A stretch of DNA of 41,570 nt, from NCBI GenBank assembly GCA_021827225.1, contig JAKAXG010000001.1, forward strand, positions 1 to 41,570, read 5' to 3'. This DNA comes from Actinomycetes bacterium (lineage in GTDB: Bacteria > Actinomycetota > Acidimicrobiia > Acidimicrobiales > Palsa-688). Positions 1-9,930 of the stretch are shown one piece after another. How positions within the stretch are numbered: position 1 is the first letter of the stretch; every line of letters begins with the position of its first letter. The position numbers and the translations under genes are program-made. The notes under the pieces were generated by a model that was not told the DNA's origin, did no database searches, and saw nothing but the letters and a program-made list of their open reading frames with translations.

Positions 1-1189
1 ACTTGACGACCAGCGATACCAGCTTGGAGACCCGCGCCTCCTCGACGGCGTCGGCCCGGGGCCGGAACACGTCGCGGTAGATGTTGCGGGTGAACAGGTT
101 GGCCGCCGCGATCGACATGATGGCGGCCGGCACCAGGGCGCCGATGGCCACCGCGGCGTAGGCGACACCGGCGAACCAGCTGGGGAACATGTCCCGGAAC
201 AGCAGCGGGGCGGCCAGCCGGCTGTTGGTCGTCTTGATCCCCGCGGCTATGGCCATGTAGCCGAGCAGGGCCACGAAGGCCAGCAGCAGCGAGTACAGGG
301 GCAGCGCCACGGTGTTGCGCCGCACCGTGTTGCGTTCCTTGGTCGCCAGCACACCGGTGATGGCGTGGGGGTACATGAACAGCGCCATGGCCGACCCCAG
401 CGCCAGCGTCCCGTACGCCCAGTAGGTCTTGGAGCTGGGCAGCAGGGCGAACGTGGACGCCTTGTGCTTGGCCGCCGCCGCCGCAGCCACCGCCTTCGAG
501 TGGGCCTCGACCGCCCCGAAGATGTGCCCGTAGCCGCCCAGCCGGACGGGGATGTAGATGATCGCCACCAGCACGACGACGTACACCAGCAGGTCCTTCA
601 CGAAGGCGATGAGCGCCGGCGCCCGCAGCCCCGAGGTGTAGGTGTAGGCCGCCAGGATCACGAAGGCGATGATGAGGGGCAGGTCCTTCACGAAGCTGGA
701 CGCCCCGTTGCCGACGCCCATCACCTGCAGCACCGACTGGATGCCGACGAGCTGCAGGGCGATGTAGGGCAGCAGGGACAGGATGCCGGTGAAGGCGACG
801 GCCAGCCCCAGCCCGCGCGACCCGAAGCGGGCCGACGCGAAGTCCGCCGGGGTCACGAACCCGTGCCGGTGGGCCACCGACCACAGGCGGGGCATCAGCA
901 CGAACACGATGGGCCACACCAGGATGGTGTAGGCGACGGCGAACCAGCCCGAGACCGCCCCGAGGGCGTACATGGCGCCGGGGACGGCTACGAAGGTGTA
1001 GGCGGTGTACAGGTCGCCGCCGAGAAGGAACCAGGTGACGAAGCCGCCGAAGGACCGGCCTCCCAGGCCCCACTCGTCGAGGGAGTCGAGGGAGGAGACC
1101 CGCCGCCAGCGGGCGGCGCCGAAACCGATGACGGTGACGGCGAGGAAGATGACGATCGATACCGCCAGGGCGGTGGAGTCCAGCTTCAT
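1..1189 (-). CDS. Sodium:solute symporter (SSS family), C-terminus cut off by window edge
   Basis: Integral membrane secondary transporter that would couple Na+ (or H+) entry to uptake of a small organic solute; the substrate cannot be told from sequence. About 396 codons are visible and the frame runs off the left edge, so some 100-150 residues of a usual 480-550 are missing. The translation starts MKLDSTALAV, continues through many hydrophobic helices, and has SSS-like segments such as GGDLYTAYTF, PADFASARFG and YTYTSGLRAPA. The ATG overlaps the stop of the upstream DUF3311 gene (ATGA) and has GGAGGGG 7 nt upstream, so the two are translationally coupled. DUF3311 proteins are known companions of SSS permeases. 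Confidence 0.9.
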   Translation of the reverse strand, partial: MKLDSTALAVSIVIFLAVTVIGFGAARWRRVSSLDSLDEWGLGGRSFGGFVTWFLLGGDLYTAYTFVAVPGAMYALGAVSGWFAVAYTILVWPIVFVLMPRLWSVAHRHGFVTPADFASARFGSRGLGLAVAFTGILSLLPYIALQLVGIQSVLQVMGVGNGASSFVKDLPLIIAFVILAAYTYTSGLRAPALIAFVKDLLVYVVVLVAIIYIPVRLGGYGHIFGAVEAHSKAVAAAAAAKHKASTFALLPSSKTYWAYGTLALGSAMALFMYPHAITGVLATKERNTVRRNTVALPLYSLLLAFVALLGYMAIAAGIKTTNSRLAAPLLFRDMFPSWFAGVAYAAVAIGALVPAAIMSIAAANLFTRNIYRDVFRPRADAVEEARVSKLVSLVVK

Positions 1190-1473
1190 GGCCGCGCCCC
1201 TCCGGTGGCCACGCCGGCGGAGCGGCGTCGGGGCAGGGTCACCAGCAGGTAGTAGGCGACGAACTGGCAGGCGGCGTTGATCAGCAGCCAGAGCATCGAG
1301 TACCAGTAGAAGAACGGTATGCCGCCCAGGGTGGGCGTCAAGTGGGCGTAGGTCGGCACCCACAGCAGGGCGACGAACGCGGCCACCAACAGCACGGCGC
1401 TGACAACGTAGGTCACCGGAGCGTCGACCACTCTGGGCGGCCGACTGCTCAGGCGACCTGATCCGCTAACCAC
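1186..1473 (-). CDS. DUF3311 small membrane protein, symporter partner
   Basis: A 95-aa protein with two predicted transmembrane helices (around VVSAVLLVAAFVALLWV and the FFYWYSMLWLLINAACQFV stretch) and a basic C-terminus, the layout of the DUF3311 family encoded just upstream of sodium:solute symporters. Its precise function is unknown; a role as accessory subunit is inferred from constant pairing. I chose the GTG at 1473 rather than the in-frame ATG at 1524, because AAGGGGGG lies 7 nt before it and because the longer form would begin inside the -10 element of the promoter at 1523-1551. The stop overlaps the symporter ATG. Confidence 0.8.
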   Translation of the reverse strand: MVSGSGRLSSRPPRVVDAPVTYVVSAVLLVAAFVALLWVPTYAHLTPTLGGIPFFYWYSMLWLLINAACQFVAYYLLVTLPRRRSAGVATGGARP

Positions 1474-1496
1474 CTGGTATCCCCCCTTTTTCACGG

Positions 1497-1514
1497 CCTG
1501 TCCCGCTCGACAGG
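1497..1514 (-). other. 5'-UTR stem-loop before DUF3311-symporter operon
   Basis: CCTGTC and GACAGG form a perfect 6-bp stem around a 6-nt loop. It sits within the first nucleotides of the transcript predicted from the promoter at 1523-1551 and upstream of the GTG at 1473. A 5'-terminal hairpin like this can stabilise mRNA; no known riboswitch is recognised. Confidence 0.4.
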
Positions 1515-1522
1515 TGGCCCGC

Positions 1523-1551
1523 ATTATTCACCTCGGGTGGCCAGGTTTCAA
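1523..1551 (-). promoter_or_regulatory. Sigma70-type promoter for DUF3311-symporter
   Basis: On the minus strand TTGAAA (-35), a 17-nt spacer, then AATAAT (-10); five of six bases match consensus in each hexamer. Transcription would begin near 1516, giving a leader of about 43 nt. This AT-rich island stands out in the GC-rich intergenic region. Confidence 0.6.
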
Positions 1552-1604
1552 CTATCTGGCGTCCGGGGCAGGCGCCGGAGCGGCGGTGCGCACCCTCCGG
1601 TGCC

Positions 1605-1631
1605 GGCGGGCCACTCCCGGTGGGCCCCGCC
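1605..1631 (-). terminator. Candidate terminator hairpin after thioesterase gene
   Basis: GGCGGGCCAC can pair with GTGG and CCCGCC, giving a 10-bp GC-rich stem with a 2-nt bulge. It lies just beyond the stop of the minus-strand thioesterase gene. There is no T-tract, so it would be a non-canonical terminator. Confidence 0.35.
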
Positions 1632-1640
1632 ACCCCCGGC

Positions 1641-2048
1641 TCAGCTTCGGGGCAGGTTCTGGATGCGGACCTCGCCGCGGGCCACCAGCCGGGTGTCGGC
1701 GTTGCGGATCTCGACCAGCCACAGTTGCTGCAGCCGGCCCCGGTGGATGGGCGAAGCCACGGCGGTGACCGTTCCCTCCTCGACGGCGTGGAGGAAATCG
1801 GTGTGGTTGGCCACCCCCACCACCCGGCCCCGGTCCCCGTACCAGCGGGCGGCCGCCACGCTGGCGGCCGTCTCCACCAGGGAGCACCAGACGCCGCCGT
1901 GCACGATGCCGTACGGCTGGTGGAGGTCCGGGCGCACGTCGAGGCTGAGGGTCACGCCGTCGGGGCCGACCTCGTCGTATCGGATGCCGAGCAGGCCGTT
2001 GAACCCGGGGGGGAGCTCGCTCAGGAAGTCACTCGCGGAAGAAGACAT
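1641..2048 (-). CDS. PaaI-type hotdog-fold thioesterase
   Basis: A 135-aa single-domain protein of the acyl-CoA thioesterase PaaI/YigI class, predicted to hydrolyse an acyl- or aryl-CoA ester in the cytoplasm. The family hallmark is the segment PYGIVHGGVWCSLVETAAS (about residues 45-63), with the HGG turn leading into the central helix whose acidic residue (E59) is catalytic in this class. Length is normal for the family. It starts with ATG and has TAGTCT 7 nt upstream, so the mRNA may be leaderless. It lies downstream of, and in the same direction as, the amidohydrolase/DUF35/thiolase-fold set, which fits a role in CoA-ester turnover. Confidence 0.85.
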   Translation of the reverse strand: MSSSASDFLSELPPGFNGLLGIRYDEVGPDGVTLSLDVRPDLHQPYGIVHGGVWCSLVETAASVAAARWYGDRGRVVGVANHTDFLHAVEEGTVTAVASPIHRGRLQQLWLVEIRNADTRLVARGEVRIQNLPRS

Positions 2049-2055
2049 CCGCCGC

Positions 2056-2061
2056 AGACTA
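2056..2061 (-). promoter_or_regulatory. -10 element (TAGTCT), leaderless start of thioesterase
   Basis: TAGTCT on the minus strand ends 7 nt before the ATG at 2048, so transcription would begin at or next to the start codon. No Shine-Dalgarno sequence is visible there. Confidence 0.4.
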
Positions 2062-2096
2062 GAGCCTGCGCCCCTCCGGACCGGCGGAGCGGCGGC

Positions 2097-3368
2097 TCAG
2101 CGCCCGGGCCCGGGCAGCCCGAACACCCGGGCGGCGTTCAACCCCAGGATCTTCGCCCTCGAGGCGTCCGACAGGTGCCCCATGGTCCGCTCGACGGCCT
2201 CGGCGGAGTGCGGCCAGGACCCCTCGTGGTGGGGGTAGTCGTTGGCCCACATCAGGTTGTCGACGATTTCGAGCTGCTCGGCCAGGGCCAGCCCGACGTG
2301 GTCCTCCTGGAAGGTGGCGAAGCAGTTGCGGCGGAAGTAGGTGGAGGGCAGCTCCGGGATCACCGGCCGCACCCAGAAGTGGTGGGCCCGGTAGGCGTAG
2401 TCCATGGTCTCGAGCAGCCACGGCACGAAGCCGATGCCGCTCTCCACCATGCCCGCCTGCAGGCCGGGATGGCGCTCGAAGACCCCCGAGGTGATGAGGT
2501 GGACGAGCGGCTCGATGGTGGTCTCCATGGAATGGCAGACGTAGTTGATGATGGCACCGCCGTTGCCGCCGGCCGCCCGCGGGTCCTTACCGGTGGAGAC
2601 GTGGAAGGTGATGACCAGGCCGGTCTCCTCGATCAGCGACCACATCGGCTCGAAGGAAGGGTCGTTGTACTGCAGCTTGCCGTACTCGGTCGGTCCGTAC
2701 ACGGGGGTGTTGCCCAGGCACACCCCCCGGAACGAGTGCTCCGCCGCCCAGCGGATCTCGGCCATGGCGCCGTCGAGGTCGCCGGCGGCGATGAGGGCCA
2801 TCGGCAGGATGCGGGCGTCCGGGCCGCGCATGTGGTCCCCCATCTCGTCCTGCACCCACCGGTTCCAGGAGCGGCACATGGCCATGGCGAACACCGGGTC
2901 CGGCGTGGCCCAGCACAGCAGCCCGGTGGTCGGGAAGACGATCTCCACGTCCACCCCGTCGGCCCGCTGGTCGGCGATCCTCTGCTCCACCGAGCGCCCC
3001 GAGGCGGTGCGCAGCAGGTCCTCCTGCTCCATGCGCGACCGGGCCGGGGCGTTGTCCTCCGGCCGCTCGAAGGGGCCGGGGGCGGTGCCCGCCGACGGGG
3101 GCCGGACCAGCTGCGGCCGGTTGCCCTCGGTGATTAGGTACTGGGCCCCGTTGTCGCGCTCCTCCACGTGCGGCAGCCGCTCCCGGTACTCCGGTTCGAC
3201 CCGTCCGAAGACGTGCATCCCCTCGGTCACGTGGCAGTCCGCGGACACCATGTAGTACTTGTCCGGGTCGTCCGGCCGGGCCGTGCGCGGCCAGCCGGCC
3301 ACGCCGGGCGTCTCCAGCCGCCAGGCGTTCCTGGGCCCGATCACATCCGGTTCTTGCGTGGCGGTCAT
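2097..3368 (-). CDS. Amidohydrolase-2 family metal-dependent hydrolase/decarboxylase
   Basis: A 423-aa TIM-barrel enzyme of the PF04909 family, which includes decarboxylases and C-C hydrolases of aromatic and other ring compounds. Metal-site features are visible: the DxH motif in VSADCHVTE (D44, H46), a mid-protein histidine in ITFHVSTG, HPGLQAGMVESG, and the C-terminal catalytic aspartate in WANDYPHHEGSWP (about D377). The ATG at 3368 overlaps the stop of the DUF35 gene (ATGA), which decides this start over an upstream in-frame extension. The neighbourhood with a thiolase-fold protein and DUF35 suggests degradation of a steroid-like or aromatic side chain; the substrate is not determinable. 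Confidence 0.85.
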   Translation of the reverse strand: MTATQEPDVIGPRNAWRLETPGVAGWPRTARPDDPDKYYMVSADCHVTEGMHVFGRVEPEYRERLPHVEERDNGAQYLITEGNRPQLVRPPSAGTAPGPFERPEDNAPARSRMEQEDLLRTASGRSVEQRIADQRADGVDVEIVFPTTGLLCWATPDPVFAMAMCRSWNRWVQDEMGDHMRGPDARILPMALIAAGDLDGAMAEIRWAAEHSFRGVCLGNTPVYGPTEYGKLQYNDPSFEPMWSLIEETGLVITFHVSTGKDPRAAGGNGGAIINYVCHSMETTIEPLVHLITSGVFERHPGLQAGMVESGIGFVPWLLETMDYAYRAHHFWVRPVIPELPSTYFRRNCFATFQEDHVGLALAEQLEIVDNLMWANDYPHHEGSWPHSAEAVERTMGHLSDASRAKILGLNAARVFGLPGPGR

Positions 3369-3835
3369 GATCCCTCCCTGTCCGGCCCGCCGCGACCGGC
3401 GGGCCTCCACTGCGGGAGACGCACGACCTGGCCGTCGACCTCCCGCTCCTCCCAGAATGCCTCGACCGGCATGCCGATGATGATCTCGTCCCCAGCCGGG
3501 GCGGCGCCGACCGCCCGGTCCCCGACCAGGTTGCCGACCACCCGCACCTGCGGAGCCTCGTCCAGGCTGACCAGCACGACCGTGTAAGGCACGGAACCGG
3601 CCAGGGCCGGGTGCACCGGGTAGTGGGCGACGGTGTAGCTGTGGACCGTACCCCTCGGGGCCACCGCCACGTGGTCGAACGACATCGAGCCGCAGCGGTG
3701 GCAGACCTCCTCCGGGGGGTGCTGGGCGGTGCCGCACCCGGCGCAGCGCTGCACGGCCAGCTGCCCGGAGGTGAACCAGACGGTGTTGCGGGCGTCGAGC
3801 GCCGGCAGCGCCCAGTCGTCGGGGAGGACGCCCAT
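3365..3835 (-). CDS. DUF35 zinc-ribbon / OB-fold protein, acyl-CoA associated
   Basis: About 156 aa. An N-terminal rubredoxin-like zinc ribbon has two cysteine pairs (CAGC and CHRC, 10 residues apart), followed by an OB-fold (HSYTVAHYPVHPALAG...PYTVVLVSLDE). DUF35 proteins bind acyl-CoA and form complexes with thiolase-fold enzymes; ChsH2 with the Ltp2 aldolase and MaoC-like hydratases are the characterised examples. The gene is wedged between the thiolase-fold gene (overlap at TGATG) and the amidohydrolase (ATGA), so the three are coupled. ATG at 3835 or the GTG one codon upstream could be the start. Confidence 0.85.
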   Translation of the reverse strand: MGVLPDDWALPALDARNTVWFTSGQLAVQRCAGCGTAQHPPEEVCHRCGSMSFDHVAVAPRGTVHSYTVAHYPVHPALAGSVPYTVVLVSLDEAPQVRVVGNLVGDRAVGAAPAGDEIIIGMPVEAFWEEREVDGQVVRLPQWRPAGRGGPDREGS

Positions 3836-4989
3836 CACAGCCGCCCGAACAGCACCGCGCTACCGGGGGCGTAGCCGGGGCCCGACACCGAGAGGCTCAG
3901 CTCGACGCTGTCCACCTGGGCCGTCGACTCGCCCCGGACCTGGCGCACCGCCTCGATGACGTTGCCGAACCCGTGGATGTAGCCCTCGCCCAGGTTCCCG
4001 CCGCTGGTGTTCACGGGCAGCCCGCCGTCGGGCCAGCGGATGTTGCCGTCGGCGACGAAGCGGTTCAGCCGGGCCGGCTCGCAGAATCCCATCTCGGCGA
4101 TGGCCATCAGCACCGGGCCGGTGAAGTTCTCGTAGAACTGGGCCACGTCGACGTCGGCCGGACCCACGCCGGCCCGTTTCCAAAGCTGGCGGCCGACGTG
4201 GCGGTAGTGGGCGGTCGGGAAGTTGGCCTCGTTGAACGCCCCGACCCCGTCCCGGTGCTCGAGGCCGTGGGCGGCGGCGACGATGGCCACCCCCGGCTTG
4301 GCCAGGTGCTTCGCCCGCTCGGCGGTGGTGACGACAATGGCGGCGGCGCCGTCGTTCTCCGGGCAGCAGTCGTAGAGGTGGAACGGCTCGGCGATCCACC
4401 GGGAGGAGTGGTACTCCTCCCGGGTGAGGGGCGTGCCGTAGCGGATGGCCCGGGGGTTGCGCTGGGCGTGGTGGTAGCTGGCCAGCACCACCTCGGCCAG
4501 GGCGTCCTGGTCCACCGAGTGCTCGTGCATGTAGCGCATGGTCTGCATGGCGCAGATCTGGGCCGGGGAGAGCATCCCGTAAGGAGCGGTGAAGGCGGCG
4601 GTGCCGGTCGCCCGGCGGCCGCCGCCGGCCTGCCCGTAGCGGGCGAACTGCCCCTGGGCCAGGGCCCGGTAGACCACCACGCACTCGGCGTAGCCGGCGG
4701 ACACGGCGGCGTCGGCCAGGGTCACCGCCGCGCCGGAGCCGTTGCCCCCGCCGCCGAAGGTCTGGGCGGTGAAATTGAGGTCGCCCAGCCCGAGCGCCGC
4801 GCTAAGCCGCACCGGCTCGTTGCGGTCCATGTAGGAAGCCAGGCCGTCGACGTCGGACAGCGACAGGCCGGCGTCGGTCACAGCGTTGCGGATGGCGGTG
4901 CAGGCCAGCTGGAACTCGCTCACGGGGGCGCCGCCGCGCCTGTAGTAGGCGGACTCCCCGACTCCGACCACCACCGCGGCGCCGTGCAC
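3835..4989 (-). CDS. Thiolase-fold protein of the Ltp2/SCP2-thiolase-like class, candidate aldolase
   Basis: 384 aa with a complete thiolase fold. The segment that should carry the nucleophilic cysteine reads FGGGGNGSGAAVTL, without cysteine, so Claisen-type thiolysis is unlikely. Two tyrosines stand out: Y286 in DVAQFYENFTG and Y337 in GEGYIHGFGN. From what is known of Ltp2, a retro-aldolase of steroid side-chain degradation, two C-terminal tyrosines replace the thiolase cysteines and a DUF35 partner is required. The adjacent coupled DUF35 gene supports the same assignment. The substrate is unknown. It is the first gene of the minus-strand set ending with the thioesterase. Confidence 0.75.
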   Translation of the reverse strand: MHGAAVVVGVGESAYYRRGGAPVSEFQLACTAIRNAVTDAGLSLSDVDGLASYMDRNEPVRLSAALGLGDLNFTAQTFGGGGNGSGAAVTLADAAVSAGYAECVVVYRALAQGQFARYGQAGGGRRATGTAAFTAPYGMLSPAQICAMQTMRYMHEHSVDQDALAEVVLASYHHAQRNPRAIRYGTPLTREEYHSSRWIAEPFHLYDCCPENDGAAAIVVTTAERAKHLAKPGVAIVAAAHGLEHRDGVGAFNEANFPTAHYRHVGRQLWKRAGVGPADVDVAQFYENFTGPVLMAIAEMGFCEPARLNRFVADGNIRWPDGGLPVNTSGGNLGEGYIHGFGNVIEAVRQVRGESTAQVDSVELSLSVSGPGYAPGSAVLFGRL

Positions 4990-5028
4990 GGCTCCACAAT
5001 GCCACGCCCGGGCGGGGGCGGGCGGCCC

Positions 5029-6242
5029 TCAGCCCTCGGCCAGCTGCCGGTACAACTCGGCGGTGCGGGCGGCGATGCCCGCCCAGCTGAAGTGGTCCAG
5101 CACCCGCTGGCGGCCGGCCCGCCCGAACCGGCGGGCCCGCTCCGGGTCCCTCAGCAGGTCGTTGACCCGGGCGGCCAGATCGCGGGCGAAGGCCGCCGGG
5201 TCCCGGGGGGAGCCGAAGGCGTCGCCGCCCGCCTCGAACGGCACCAGGTAGCCGGTCGATCCGTCCATGACGATCTCGGGGATACCGCCGGTGGCGCTGG
5301 CCACCACCGGCACCTCGCAGGCCATGGCTTCCACGTTGATCAGCCCGAACGGCTCGTACACCGACGGGCAGACGAACACGGAGGCGTGGCTGAGCAGCTG
5401 GACCACCTGGGGCCGGGGCAGCATCTCCTCGATCCAGAAGACCCCTCCCCGCTCGGCGCGCAGCCGCTCGACCCGGCTGCGCATGGCCTCCCCGAGCTCG
5501 GGGGTGTCGGGGGCGCCGGCGCAGAGCACGAGCTGCGCCCCGGGGTCGATCCACTCGGCGGCGTCGAGCAGGTGGGTGATCCCCTTCTGGACGGTCACCC
5601 TCCCGACGAACATCACGTAGGGGCGGTCGGGGTCCACGCCGTGCGACTCGAGGACGTCGGTGCGGGGATCGGGGCGGTACTCGTCGGGGTCGATCCCGTT
5701 GTGGATGACATGCACCCGGCCAGGGGGCAGCTCCGGATAGGCGGCGGCGACGTCGCGGCGGGTGCTCTCCGACACGGCGATGACGGCGTCGGCGCCCAGC
5801 ACGGCGGTCCGTTCGCAGAACGACGACAGGGCGTAGCCGGCACCCAGTTGCTCCGCCTTCCACGGGCGCAGCGGTTCCAGGCTGTGGGTGGTGACCACGT
5901 GGGGGATGCCGTAGAGGAGCTTGGCCAGGTGGCCGCCGAGGTTGGCGTACCAGGTGTGGCTGTGCACCAGGTCGGCGCCCTCCACGTCGGCGGCCATCCG
6001 CAGATCGACCGACATGGTCCGCAGGGCGGAGCCGTGCCGGGAGGCGGGGATGGCGTCCCAGGGCTGGTAGCTGGCGGCGACGAGGTCCGACCGGCGGGGT
6101 TCGCCGAAGCAGTACACCCCCAGCTCGACCAGGGGCGCCAGCTCCCGGCTCAGGTACTCCACGTGCACCCCCGCCCCGCCGTAGACCTCGGGGGGGAACT
6201 CCCGGGTGAGCATGGCCACCCTCAGCCGCCGGTCGGGTGCCG

Positions 6243-6246
<4 letters not shown>
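5029..6246 (-). CDS. glgA: Glycogen synthase, GT4 type (actinobacterial GlgA)
   Basis: 405-aa GT-B glycosyltransferase that transfers glucose from an NDP-glucose to an alpha-1,4-glucan or alpha-maltose-1-phosphate. The N-terminus shows the donor/acceptor loop [19 protein letters not shown], the middle [11 protein letters not shown] and [11 protein letters not shown], and the C-terminal domain the E-x7-E signature in [15 protein letters not shown]. The GTG at 6246 overlaps the stop of glgC (GTGA) and places the KTGG-like loop correctly; a longer in-frame extension is rejected. Pairing with glgC is the classical glycogen operon, here without branching or debranching genes in view. Confidence 0.93.
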
Positions 6247-7481
<1,235 letters not shown>

Positions 7482-7543
7482 CGTATCTCGCGGCGGGCGG
7501 GTGGGCGGGGACCGGCGGCGAACGGCTGTCGGGACGGCCGGCT

Positions 7544-9232
7544 TCAGCCGGCGAGCAGGCGCTCCCGCAGGTCCCGTTTCAGCACCTTGCCCGCCGGGTT
7601 GCGGGGCAGGCCGCCCTCGAGGAACCAGATCCGGACCGGCACCTTGAATGCGGCCAGCCGCTCGCCGACGAAGCGCTGCAGCTCCGACGCCGTCACCGTG
7701 GCCCCGGCTTTCGTGGTGATTACGGCGCCGACCTCCTCGCCGAGGGTGGGGTGGGGTACGCCGATCACCGCCGCCTCCGCCACCGCCGGGTGCTCGAAGA
7801 GGACGCCTTCGATCTCCACGGAGTAGATGTTCTCCCCGCCGCGGATGAGCATGTCCTTGGCCCGGTCGACGATGTAGACGAAGCCCTCGTCGTCCATGCG
7901 GGCCACGTCCCCCGTGTGCACCCATCCGTCGCTGAACGTCTGCGCCGTCGCCTCCGGCCGGTTCCAGTAGCCCCTCACCACGTTGGGACCCTTGACCCAC
8001 AGCTCGCCGAGCTCCCCCGCCGGCACCGCCGCGCCGTCGCCGTCGACGATCCGCACCTCCACGACCGGCAGCGGCCGGCCCACGCTGTCCGGTTTCCGCA
8101 GGTACTCCTCGCCGGTGTTGATGGTGGCCAGGGCGGAGGTCTCGGTCATCCCGTAGCCGTTGGTGGCCGCTGTGTTGAACGCCCGGCGGATGCGCTTGAC
8201 CAGGTCCGGCGGCGCCGGCGCTCCTCCGTAGCGGACGCCCTTCACGCTGGAGGTGTCGAATTTTTCGAAATCCTGATGGTTCAGCACGTCGATGGCCATC
8301 GAGGGGACCCCGCCGAAGCTGGTGATCCGCTCCTCCTCGATCAGCTGCAGGGCCCGGCCCGGATCCCACCGGTGCATCATGACCAGCTTCCCTCCGCTCA
8401 GCAGGTGCCCGACCATCAGCGAGTGGCAGCCGGTGACGTGGAACAGCGGCACCGAGAGCAGGTAGGCGCTGGGGCCGGCCGCCCCGGGGACGGCTCCCGA
8501 GCGCAGGGCGTCGCGCGCCCCGGAGTAGAGGACGTTCATGGGGCTGGTGCAGATGTTCCTGTGGGTACCGACGGCTCCCTTGGGCCGGCCGGTGGTGCCC
8601 GACGTGTAGAAGATGGTGGCGTCGTCCTCGCTCGCCACCGACACCCGGGGTGGTTCCACGTCGGCCGGCCCGACCCCGACCACCCGGTCCCAGCTCAGCA
8701 CGTCCGGGGGGAGCCGGTCCGACCCGGGCCGGGCCACGACGACCGCCTCCAGGTCGGGCAGGTCGGGGCGACGCCCGGCTATGCGCCCGGCCCGTTCCGT
8801 GTCGGCGAAGAGCACCCGGCTCCCGGAGTCGTGCAGGCCGTACCACAGCTCCTCGGCGCTCCACCAGGCGTTGAGGGGCACCACCACCGCGCCCGCCGAC
8901 GCCGCCGCCCAGAACGCCACGCACCACTCCGGGAAGTTGCGCATGGCGATGGCGACCCGGTCCCCCTCCCGGATGCCGAAGCGGTCGCGCAGGGTGTGCC
9001 CCAGGGCGCAGGCCGCCCGGAAGTGCTCGGCGAAGGTCAGCCGCTCCCCCTCGTAGACGATGAAGACCGCGTCGCCGTGGTCCCGGCTGGCCCTCAGGAT
9101 GTCGGGCAGAGTCGCCGGCGCGTTCCGGTAGGTCAGGGTGGGGACCCCGCGGATGTCGACGTGCTCGATCTCGAACCTCTGGCCTGCTGCGGTGAGGGCG
9201 GCGTCCGCCTCCGCCAGGGACATCATGGTCAT
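7544..9232 (-). CDS. Acyl-CoA synthetase, class I adenylate-forming family
   Basis: 562-aa AMP-dependent synthetase/ligase that activates a carboxylic acid as acyl-AMP and then acyl-CoA. Motifs in order: P-loop-like [25 protein letters not shown], the A5 motif [10 protein letters not shown]7 [16 protein letters not shown]8 [20 protein letters not shown], and A10 [15 protein letters not shown] with the catalytic lysine. This is the medium/long-chain FadD-type arrangement; chain length preference is not readable. The ATG at 9232 follows GGAGGAAG by 10-11 nt. A -10-like TACCGT and a weak copy of the regulon box lie upstream. Confidence 0.9.
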   Translation of the reverse strand: MTMMSLAEADAALTAAGQRFEIEHVDIRGVPTLTYRNAPATLPDILRASRDHGDAVFIVYEGERLTFAEHFRAACALGHTLRDRFGIREGDRVAIAMRNFPEWCVAFWAAASAGAVVVPLNAWWSAEELWYGLHDSGSRVLFADTERAGRIAGRRPDLPDLEAVVVARPGSDRLPPDVLSWDRVVGVGPADVEPPRVSVASEDDATIFYTSGTTGRPKGAVGTHRNICTSPMNVLYSGARDALRSGAVPGAAGPSAYLLSVPLFHVTGCHSLMVGHLLSGGKLVMMHRWDPGRALQLIEEERITSFGGVPSMAIDVLNHQDFEKFDTSSVKGVRYGGAPAPPDLVKRIRRAFNTAATNGYGMTETSALATINTGEEYLRKPDSVGRPLPVVEVRIVDGDGAAVPAGELGELWVKGPNVVRGYWNRPEATAQTFSDGWVHTGDVARMDDEGFVYIVDRAKDMLIRGGENIYSVEIEGVLFEHPAVAEAAVIGVPHPTLGEEVGAVITTKAGATVTASELQRFVGERLAAFKVPVRIWFLEGGLPRNPAGKVLKRDLRERLLAG

Positions 9233-9308
9233 GCGACTTGGCTTCCTCCGGTCGCCGTCACGGTAACGGCTCGGGACCGGCGGACGGCAAGCCCGGGCGT
9301 CCCCGGTG

Positions 9309-9866
9309 TCAGGCCGGCCCTTCCCGCTCCAGCTCTGCGAAGGTCGGCGGCTCCCCGGGCACCGGCTGCATGGAGCAGGAAAGGCCCAGCTCGCGGCCGA
9401 GCCGGTCGATCCGGGCCGCCACCGCCTCCCCGTCGGCGCCGGCCGGCACCCTGACCTGCATCCACAGCGAGTAGGAGCGGCCGGCCAGGCGGGTGCGGGC
9501 ATCGACGACGTTGATGCCGGCGTCGGCCAGGAGCCGGGTCACCTCGAACACGATGCCGGGACGATCGGAGCCGTAGATGGCGACCCGCCAGGAGCGCCCT
9601 CCGTTGACGGGCTCGGCCAGGTCCTCGAGGGGCTCCACCGAGAAGGTGTGGTCGAGGCCTGCCGCCCCCTCGGCGAGCGCCTGCCGCAGTCCCTCCGCCG
9701 CCAGGCCGGCCGGCGTGTCGACCACGAGCATCATGCTGGCGTACCCCTGCAGGACGGCCATCTGGGTGTCGCCCAGGTTGCAGCCCTGCTCGACCAGCAC
9801 GCTGGATATGGCGGCGATGACCCCCGGCTGGTCCACTCCGAGCGCGATGACCATGAACCGGGCCAT
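9309..9866 (-). CDS. Double-ACT-domain protein, GcvR-like
   Basis: About 185 aa built of two ACT domains: residues 5-75 beginning MVIALGVDQPGVIAAISSVLVEQGCNLGD, and residues 90-165 beginning WRVAIYGSDRPGIVFEVTRLLADAGINV. The duplicated D-x-P-G-(V/I) loop is the ligand-binding signature. The family is annotated as glycine cleavage system regulator GcvR or as amino-acid-binding ACT protein, with no separate DNA-binding domain. It acts in the cytoplasm, probably as an amino-acid-responsive modulator. The start is uncertain: TTG 9878, ATG 9866 or ATG 9854. Confidence 0.8.
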   Translation of the reverse strand: MARFMVIALGVDQPGVIAAISSVLVEQGCNLGDTQMAVLQGYASMMLVVDTPAGLAAEGLRQALAEGAAGLDHTFSVEPLEDLAEPVNGGRSWRVAIYGSDRPGIVFEVTRLLADAGINVVDARTRLAGRSYSLWMQVRVPAGADGEAVAARIDRLGRELGLSCSMQPVPGEPPTFAELEREGPA

Positions 9867-9930
9867 CCCCCCACTCAAGCACCTGTGGCCTGCCGGCGCC
9901 CCCGGAGGTCGGTCACCGCCGCCGGCCGGG

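Noticed and set aside
1620..3137. A 505-codon plus-strand open frame
   Set aside because: It is antisense to the thioesterase and amidohydrolase genes, is rich in Gly/Arg/His/Val repeats typical of translated GC-rich complement, and shows no domain. The same reasoning removes the other long opposite-frame readings, such as 3973-6603 and 27413-31405 on the plus strand.
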